A stretch of 64,000 bases of DNA from Cyclina sinensis (Eukaryota; Mollusca; Bivalvia; Venerida; Veneridae). The stretch is from contig JAAONU010000008.1 in the NCBI GenBank assembly GCA_012932295.1, forward strand, positions 34,462,949 to 34,526,948, in the 5' to 3' direction. The position numbers and the translations under genes were made by a program. The notes under the pieces were generated by a model that ran no database searches, was not told the DNA's origin, and saw only the letters and a program-made list of their open reading frames with translations. This document shows, in pieces, positions 56,401-64,000 of the stretch (positions are counted from its first letter, which is position 1; every line of letters starts with the position of its first letter).

Positions 56401-57911
56401 AAAAAACATGTTTATTCAATTGCCAAGTCAGTAGCGGAATATCGTAAATCTAAAGAACATTTATTAATTAACTTACTAGTTGCAAAATACGACCACGCCT
56501 ATACAATTTAAGAGAGGAAATATAAACAAGCGTCTGTCATTTGTTCAATAGTTAATCGAGTGAGCAGAGTCACGGAGTGTTTTCATCGGTTTTTCTGTAT
56601 TGTGAACTAGATTCTGTACCGAACGCGTTCTGATATAAAATATTTACTTAGTTAAGTTGGGAAACATACCTGAACTTATTTTGAAAGGATATTTAGGTTG
56701 GTGAAGATATATTTTGTATTAATTTTTTTGTATTTTTTTTTACTTTGTAATTTATAGAACTAAACATTTTAAAGATATTAAGATATTTAGTTTCGGATCT
56801 CAGAGTCAAACAAAGTCTAATAATTTGTAAAAAAAACAACATTTGTTTGCTGTAAAATGTACACACGTACTTCTGTATAAAATACTTATTTTAAACTCGA
56901 GATTAGAATAAAAAGTGTCTCTTTTTTTAATGTACATCATTTAATTATTTTCCCACATTAAGAGTTAAGTAAATTAGATTTTCCAGAAGCAAGGGTTAAC
57001 AACAATGCTTGAAACTTAAACCCAACAAAATGTTGAACGTTATTTTGTGGTTATATTCTATCAAAATATCATTAGTAAAATTAATCAAAATAATAACGAG
57101 TTCACAAAATAAGTTTTATTATACTAAAGAATTTTACATGTGTAACGGTTGATCCAATGCATTTTTATAAAATCAAGTTCTGTGTGAAATTAGAAACGCT
57201 CTGTTAGAAAATATATGAGACCACAGAGCCGAACAATAGGTTTCCTGATAAACCTGTCCGAAATTACGTTTATAATAAAAATTATTATAATAAAAAATAC
57301 ATTATTTTAAAAGATACCATGAAAAATGGAAAAAAAATAAGGTAGTATGGATCCATAACGATGATTGTTGAAAGAGTACATTTCAAGGGGTGAATTCGAT
57401 AAAACTCTAAATGCTGTAAAATAAAGACATAGATAGCACATTTTCATATTCACCCAATGTCTAATGATGTAACAAGCTGTATAGTTTTAAATGCATATGC
57501 TATTGTTTTTGATAAGTGGACGATTTCCTTGTTTAAGTCAAGTTTCCGAACAAGAAACGCAAAATCCTTTTTAATCAATTGGTAAAGCGATAAATTCACA
57601 TGTTCATCTTAGCCAGTTGTGTAAAAATTTCAGTTACAAGCTCAGTTTTTGAATGAAGTAAGTAAATTTGATTTGGTAACATGAAAGTAGACTGAAGCAA
57701 AACTGTTTTTCGGCAACGTTTAAGTATTTTAATTTCAAAACTGGATAAGTAAAACGCCTTTTTTGATTTTCTGTAGGATAAAATTGAAACCCACTTTATG
57801 TAAAAATTTCAGTCTTTTTTTCCGTGTGTGACGCTTTGGTGTTTAGTATTACAAGAAATGTATGTCATTCAATAAATGCATTAAGGGATTGTATTTTTTC
57901 TTTCTTTCCAG
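56401..57911. other. upstream region/intron of the ankyrin-repeat gene, nothing else recognised
   Basis: AT-rich. A strong polypyrimidine acceptor (ttttttctttctttccag, ending 57,911) closes it, so a 5' noncoding exon must lie somewhere upstream. Confidence 0.45.
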
Positions 57912-57931
57912 ACTGACTCCAAGGAGAAAAC

Positions 57932-58477
57932 ATGACGTCATCAGTGAAGTCATTTTGTTTGGCAAAACATTGTGGGAATGTTCGGGAACTTGCAATGATA
58001 GTAATGGCGCGAATGCGCGAGGACGAGGCAAAACTGGCACGTCAAATGAAAAGACTCATTAAGACTTGAAAAACTATTGCCATTCAAATTTTATCAACAG
58101 ACATTGATGGATGGACACCAATACACGCGTGTGCTTTAAGGGGATCTAAAAAACTTTTAAAAGTGTTCCTTAGTTCTGGAATTGACATTAACTCAAAAAT
58201 GGGTCAGCCGAAAGGACTTCCGGATGGCTGTTCTATTTTACACATGGCGTGCCTTAGAGGCGATTTGGATTTGATAGAATATCTCGTATCTCAAAAGGCA
58301 GACTTGAACGCAAAAGACAGTAACCAAATGACACCAGTTATGTACGCGGCGCGTAGAAACCACAGAAGAGCTGTGAGATACCTTCAAGATAAAGGTGCCA
58401 TTATGGCGGGCGTAGAACTTCCGGCATATGAATGTATCACTCCGCAACCAACGACAGCAAAATTTTGTTTCTTTTGA
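57932..58477 (+). pseudogene. ankyrin-repeat protein reading frame with one in-frame TGA
   Basis: An ATG 20 bases after the acceptor, with an in-frame TGA just upstream, opens a frame of 181 codons. Residues 1-45 are Met/Arg/Lys-rich (VMARMREDEAKLARQMKRL). Codon 46 is TGA (58,067-58,069), after which the same frame continues without a gap through three ankyrin repeats: DGWTPIHACALRGSKKLLKV, DGCSILHMACLRGDLDLIEY and NQMTPVMYAARRNHRRAVRY. It ends ECITPQPTTAKFCFF and a TGA. The repeats are intact and the frame is otherwise clean, so this is a young pseudogene, a gene with a natural or assembly error, or a start downstream of the stop. Ankyrin repeats mediate protein contacts; I cannot name the family. 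Confidence 0.7.
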
Positions 58478-58479
58478 AT

Positions 58480-60350
58480 ATTTATTATTCATAGTAAAAA
58501 GGGTAATTAATGATCAAGATAGTGTGCTTTGCATCAAAGCAAATAACCATGACCAGAAGTACGACGAATTTCGTGTACTAGTTGTGGCCTTAATGTGCTT
58601 AAATTCAGGAACGCTCAAGCTGAATTTTTATTGTATGAAAATCATGCTTTAAGCACTTTATTAAAATGTATAAAATGACGAAGTTACTGTATGAGTTTAT
58701 CGACTTGAGCATCCCATATAAAAACTACAAATATATATATGTTAATTGAAAATAGTGTAGATATATTTTGGATTGCTTTCAGGAACTATATTTGAAATCC
58801 ATTTTTGACAATAATAAAAACTCGAAGACTTTGTTATAATAAATTGTTCAAGTTAAGAAAAAAAATCCTTTTTGTAGCAACACTTCAAAAACACTCATAA
58901 CCACTGAGTAATATTTTTAAAAATGTTTTCATTTATTCTTGTAGAAAACAATATTTTATTAAAGATCAAAAGAACAAAGAATAGAAAATATGGAAATTGC
59001 CTCAGTGTGTAAAGAGTAGAATTTTTATTAAAGCTGTGTAATCATCATAGAAAAATATTGAATATATGATATATTTGTGATGCAAGATTTATGGGATGGG
59101 AACATTTCGTAGATTATCTGAATGCTAATAAATGACATGCATAATAAATTAATGCTGGTCACAAGAGATCATCACACGTGTCATCTTGAATAAAAAAAAA
59201 TGATTAGCATATGTTAAGCTTAATCGTGGTACTATTCTGTGTACTAGCCAAACCGTAGGGTGGAACACAAGTCAGGAAACACTTGAGTTGAAGAATTCAG
59301 TGAAGGAGTATGAAAATTATGCCACAATTAATGGCCTGTTAGTTTTCAAATTTATTACGTTCTAGCATTCCTTAAAAACATCATGCTATAAATCAAGAGT
59401 GTATTAACAGTTATGAGCATGGTAGCGACGATATTGTCAAGGTTAAGTGGGAATTTCTGCAGCTGAGCGAACGGTTGCCTTTTGAAAAAAATAGATCTTT
59501 ATAAACGTGTGCAAAGTAACTGTGATGAAAATGTGATATATATTTCACACGAAACAAACATTCAGTTTATGAACTATAAATATATATACATGTATTATAA
59601 TATATATGAATGTCGACACTATTTTGAAAATGACTTTATGCCTTAACGATATACTATTTGATAAGAAAATAATAAGATTCGATTGCCTGTATTTATTTTG
59701 TTAGATAAAATGTATGACGTGGTGAAAAAATCGCTAATTTTGGGAAAGAGTGATAAAATGAATGTTGTTGGGGGCTCCTGGTTTGTCGTTTTTTTTCAAT
59801 CCACAAATATGTTTCCTATGACACAATTAATATTAATTTACTTTATGTATATCTATCTATAATACCATTCCTTTGAGCTTCATCAAAGTCTGTGAGTAGC
59901 ATTTGGTATAAGGAGATAAAGTTAACCTTTACCCTTATTTTGTCAATTTGTTTTGCCTTGGCGGCCAGCATAGACAAAAGTCAGTATGCACGTCAGTGAA
60001 GTCTTTTGTTTTCACTGAATAATCCTGAAAATGACAGTTGGTCATAATTGAATAATTGATGAGTCCATTATGAAAATTTAGAAGAGCAAGGGTTAATTTC
60101 TCTGTCTGGCTGGACATACGGTTATATTTGAATTGTTTGCTAAACAAGTTCTTAGATCTATTTTACATTTATGACCATTCTTGTTATTTTCACTGTAAAC
60201 TGTAAAATTGTTTATAAATATGTGCGTTTTGGTATTCATACATTCCATTTCTCTCAAAATGTTTACACTGGCATATATATCTCAAAATAAAAGACAAAGA
60301 AATAGTGACTTTTTCATTTTACTTCCCAAAGAAACAACTCCCAGTGAATG
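58480..60350. other. no recognised feature
   Basis: AT-rich DNA between the ankyrin frame and copy B of the segmental duplication; no repeat or coding signal seen. Confidence 0.35.
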
Positions 60351-61749
60351 TAAGGGACCTAGCTTGAAGGAATTTGGTGAAGGGCAACCAAAGGAACAAT
60401 TCTGTAAAATTATTTTGAAATGGGGCTCGTGCTTTTGAGAAGCTTTTCAACATTTTTGATACAGACATTTAGTGAAAACAGGCCCTGTCCTTTGTAGGCT
60501 ATGGTTTTCTAAGGTACCCAAAAGACTTGAAGGAATTTAATAAAAGGCCACAAACGGAACTGAAATAATTTAGAAATCCAGCTCGTGGTTTCTGAGGAGA
60601 TTTCCAAAGTTTTTCCTTACAGTTGCCATGGGAACAAGAGTTATGAATGGAGCCATTTCTTTTATTTTAAGGAATTTGAAAAGGACCAACTGAGAAAATT
60701 TCAGTTAACGTTAGGTAAAGCTAGCCATGTTTAGGAGGAGATGGAAAATCTTTAAAGCTCAAAGACAGCTGACAATCTCATATCCTAACAGCCCACCCTT
60801 GAGCACTTCATGCACAGGTTAAAACTCATAAAAGGTAAATTTTATGGCATATCCTGTTTAGAACATATAAAATGAAATCTCAAATATTTTAATTCACTAA
60901 CCTAGAATATTGCAAGTTCCATTCTTAGGAAACAGCACCAAGTCCAACACAAATGTTAAATCACCATTATCCTACTTTCTTATTGTCAATTTCACAACTC
61001 TTCAATCTGTTAAAAGTTTATACATGTCCAATACTAGTTTGTGATTTATCACCTTTGTCACCCAGATAATTTATTAATGCATTTGCATTGAAAGCAGTCC
61101 CTGTCTCTCACCCTCATTAATTGAGCAAGCAGACTTGCACTAGACATAGAGGAAGGCAGACAGGGGTTGCTTTTAAACACAACTAAGACAATACATACCA
61201 GAAGATAGAAAAGAGCTGCCTGACAAGACCAACATAAATAGGGATTGATAGCAGACTTAAATGCTGAAAGAAGCTGTCTGCTTAACAGTATTAACACTGG
61301 AAGGCAGCAGCCTATTTCTACCTACCCAAATGTCCTGTGCCCACCCTCTTTCCTGTTTTGGCATTGAAACACAGTCAATTCCTGACTTTTTGTATGTTTG
61401 GTGTCCATTTGCTTCTCTATGTTGGTGAGAAAAGACTATTCCTTCCCTTTTTACCTTTCCCCAAGTATGTTGCCTGTACTAGCATTGAAAAGCAGCCCCT
61501 TCCTGCCTTACAAGACAATACAGATAAGCACACAGGCACCAAACAAAGAGGGATACAGAGAGAATCTGCCTTCCAACTTCATCACAGACCAGTAGACGAA
61601 CACAACATAGAGGGCAACTCAGACATGCTAAAAGACACCTGACAGAAGAGCGGCGACTAAGGGATTAAAGTGCAAGACTCCTGGTCCAGATATTACTTGT
61701 TTGAAGCCCACCAGGACACAACAGGGCAGAATGAGGCCACTTTCAAATG

Positions 61750-62250
61750 AAAACTCAGACAAGCAGACAGACACTAGACAGTGGAGAAGCAGTGATCAAA
61801 AGAGACAGATCCAGATTAACAATCTGAGAGTCATTGGATTGAATCGAAGCAGACAGAAAGTTAAAAAATGGCTGCCTCCCAATGCTAACTCAGACAAACA
61901 GACAGAGGCAGAATGGGGCTGCCTCCAAATGCTAACTCAGACAAGCACACCGAAACAGGCAGAAAGGGTCTGCCTCCCAATACTAACTCAGACAAGTGGA
62001 CAGACGGTGAGGCAGAGAGGGGCTGCCTCCCAATGCCAACTCAGACAAGTGACAGACACCAGACAGACAGAGGGGTAGAAAGGGGCTTCCTCCCAATGCT
62101 TACTCACACAAGCAGACAGACACCAGACATAAAGAGGTCAAAAGGGCCTGCCTTATTACGTGAACTCTGCCAAGTGGACAGACACTTGACTGACAGAAAA
62201 CTGCTACCTCCAAATGCCAACTCAGACAAGCGGCCAGAGTGGCAGAAAAG
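61750..62250. repeat. short-unit array with 'ggctgcctcccaatgctaac', copy B
   Basis: Equivalent of 32,980-33,560 with about seven to eight units. The long plus-strand frames across it (61,701-62,290) consist of repeated SDKQTDxRQ-type peptides and are artefacts. Confidence 0.8.
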
Positions 62251-62507
62251 GGCTGCCTCTTTATGCCTTTACATATCTATCTTTCTTTAAATCCCTTTGT
62301 GGGGTGTTTTAAAGCTATTTATAAGTTAAAAACTCAGTGACTTGGCAATCCACACTGGTCTGAACCAGGAAGCAGTTATGAGTTAACTAGTCTCCGAAGG
62401 TATAACGATTTTTTTAGTGGGAGCAGAGACACTTTATTGTCCTTATACACCGACATTACAAATTTATGCCATTCAAAGGTCAGACTTTTACATTGGTCAC
62501 TTTGACA

Positions 62508-62794
62508 TGGGAAACGCTATGATAAGACGGCATTTGAGTGAAGCAGAGGGGCCACACACCGTGAGGTTGGTGTGGCGCTTGGTGTACACCACACCATCAT
62601 CACCAGAGCCTGGGCAAGGTACCAGCAGTATTGTACACCCGTCAGAAGGCAGACAAAGTGTGACGACAGCAGTTCAAGACCGATTCTTGATTATCCAGGC
62701 CCGTCGAGGACGGTTTGCAACAGAAACGTATCTTCGTAATGACCTTTTTAATGTTTTTGGGGTCAATGTTTGTATTCAGACGGTGCGTAGAAGG
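62508..62794 (+). pseudogene. Tc1/mariner transposase DNA-binding domain remnant, copy B
   Basis: The same two frame-shifted halves as in copy A, including VTTAVQDRFLIIQARRGRF and TQTVRRR. Like copy A it lacks the catalytic domain. The shared frameshift shows it was already dead before the segmental duplication. Confidence 0.8.
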
Positions 62795-63517
62795 TCCCTT
62801 CTTTTGCATAGCTCTTAATTCAGGAATATAGTTTTTTAAATGTAGAGCTGAATGTCGATTGCAAAGCTCTTCATTTGCTGAATGCAGAGCTGAACGTCAA
62901 TTGCACAGCTGTGTTTTTGCATATCTGCTAATGCATAGCCAAATGTTGATTGCACAGCTGTACACTGAATGTCGAACGTCGACTGCCGATCTCGTAACTA
63001 ACTTCACTCTAATTATCCGAGCTCATGATGAAACATTTAACATTAGCCCCGCCTCCCAAATAGAAAGGAATTCATAGCATCCGCTTGATAAGTGTCTTGA
63101 GCTAGTTAAAAATTTTAGGATAACACTTTTATAAAAACAACTTTAAAGAATATTCACGTTTTGTATTGAATTAAAATGTTATTTATTCGGAGGTTTTTGC
63201 AATAGCTGTCTAATATTTGAGGCTTGGGGCTTTAGTGTTTGAGTAATGTTTCGTTTCTTAATAAGGATTGATTCCGGTTGAAAAATAGAACCCCCCCCCC
63301 CCGTTTCGTATATTGTAATTCATAAAACTGTTTAATTTCTATATTTTTAAATTTTCTACGTCGTTGGCATACATTCACCACTCTTAAGTTTACATGTTCC
63401 ACTTCTCTTCATTGGAAAAGGAAATAAAAAACAATTGGCTAGTTATTGTTCTTTAATTGATGACATATTCATTCAAAGTTTTTAACTGTCCCCTGTAAGT
63501 GGCATCACATTTTTATG

Positions 63518-63583
63518 ACAAAATATGGAAATTAGTCATAACTTCTTCGTGATGACCAACTTCCGATCAAAATTATAAAAACG
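63518..63583 (+). promoter_or_regulatory. proximal promoter of the predicted next peptide gene
   Basis: Nearly identical to 34,768-34,830, with TATAAAA at 63,574-63,580. The matching 5' exon would end at ttacag|gtttaa near 63,676, followed by an intron that runs off the window. Confidence 0.55.
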
Positions 63584-64000
63584 AGAAATTAATTATCGTG
63601 AAATCAGAATAAACTACCACCTTGACGTGATTTCAAAAAGAAGCCGAAAACAACAGACTGAATTATTTGTTACAGGTTTAATTTTGTTTCATGCATTCAT
63701 TCATACATCCCTGTATCAGCCATCTACGTTGAATCATGTTCAGGAAGTACTTGTATGTAAATTTTCTAAAGAAAAACACGGAATTTGAGACTTTAGACCG
63801 CTGAAGAAAGATTATCCCATCCGTCTGATACCGGACGAGTAAGATTCGAAGAATGAACATTTGTTCATAAGTTTGGGAGCCTTAGTATCCCGGCTGGCAT
63901 GTCCTTTCAATAAATGAATAAGCATTATATAGCATATTGTACACTTGGTTAATCAATAGTTTGAATGTCATAAGTATATATGATACTTGATTTAGATTTT

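Larger units (their letters stand above)
60351..64000. repeat. segmental duplication, copy B (cut by the window edge)
   Basis: Starts at taagggacctagcttgaagg and stays collinear with 31,581-35,247 to the last base. The window ends in the intron of the peptide gene, at the position matching 35,247, which is 40 bp before the ATG in copy A. A peptide-coding exon is therefore predicted to begin near 64,040, outside the window. The left breakpoint lies inside a diverged repeat unit, which could have mediated the exchange. Confidence 0.92.

Noticed and set aside
61701..62290. Two 125-codon frames with SDKQTD-type repeats
   Set aside because: They translate a gacagac-rich short-unit array inside the segmental duplication; the frames are not conserved in copy A.

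Overview
The window reads as animal nuclear DNA and most likely comes from a bivalve mollusc. It is AT-rich, its genes have introns with GT/AG borders, and it is packed with dispersed repeats of a kind I associate with bivalve genomes: elements carrying a GGGCCATCATGGCCC hairpin, 'ataactctgcc' and 'ggtcaaggtca' families, and a tRNA-headed SINE with a Meta-type core. The species assignment is inference; no computation or database search was run.

Region 1 (about 1-14,000, minus strand) is a near-complete gene for a PRDM15-like zinc-finger protein. Seven exons can be joined with consistent phases: a zinc knuckle, a PR/SET domain split over two exons, one C2H2 finger with an AT-hook, and a 3.8-kb terminal exon with about 19 more C2H2 fingers. 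Its introns are full of repeats. A probable shared promoter lies near 14.4-14.7 kb. Region 2 (18,590-19,585, plus) is a ZDHHC24-like palmitoyltransferase with its whole coding part in one exon. Between these genes lie a SINE containing a hairpin insertion and an 809-bp foldback element flanked by 8-bp direct repeats.

Region 3 (about 20-33.6 kb) has no gene I can support. It holds long arrays of 145-165-bp monomers, three tRNA-like sequences in a tandem block, and the start of a 3.7-kb segmental duplication.

Region 4 (31.6-43 kb and 60.35-64 kb) is the most interesting. A small family of secreted, cationic, cysteine-rich peptides has two intact members (35,287-35,535 and 42,750-43,001) and a decayed one (38,078-38,330). 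All share a 5' noncoding exon, one intron ending just before the ATG, and a similar proximal promoter. The 3.7-kb block carrying the promoter, first exon and intron of the first member is repeated at the right edge, and the window stops about 40 bp before where that copy's coding exon should begin, so a further member is predicted just outside.

Region 5 (43.8-60.3 kb) holds a 2.6-kb foldback array, several minisatellites, two degenerate non-LTR retrotransposon remnants, short hairpin elements, and an ankyrin-repeat reading frame interrupted by one in-frame TGA. The genes show no sign of a shared pathway, apart from the peptide paralogs being copies of one another.
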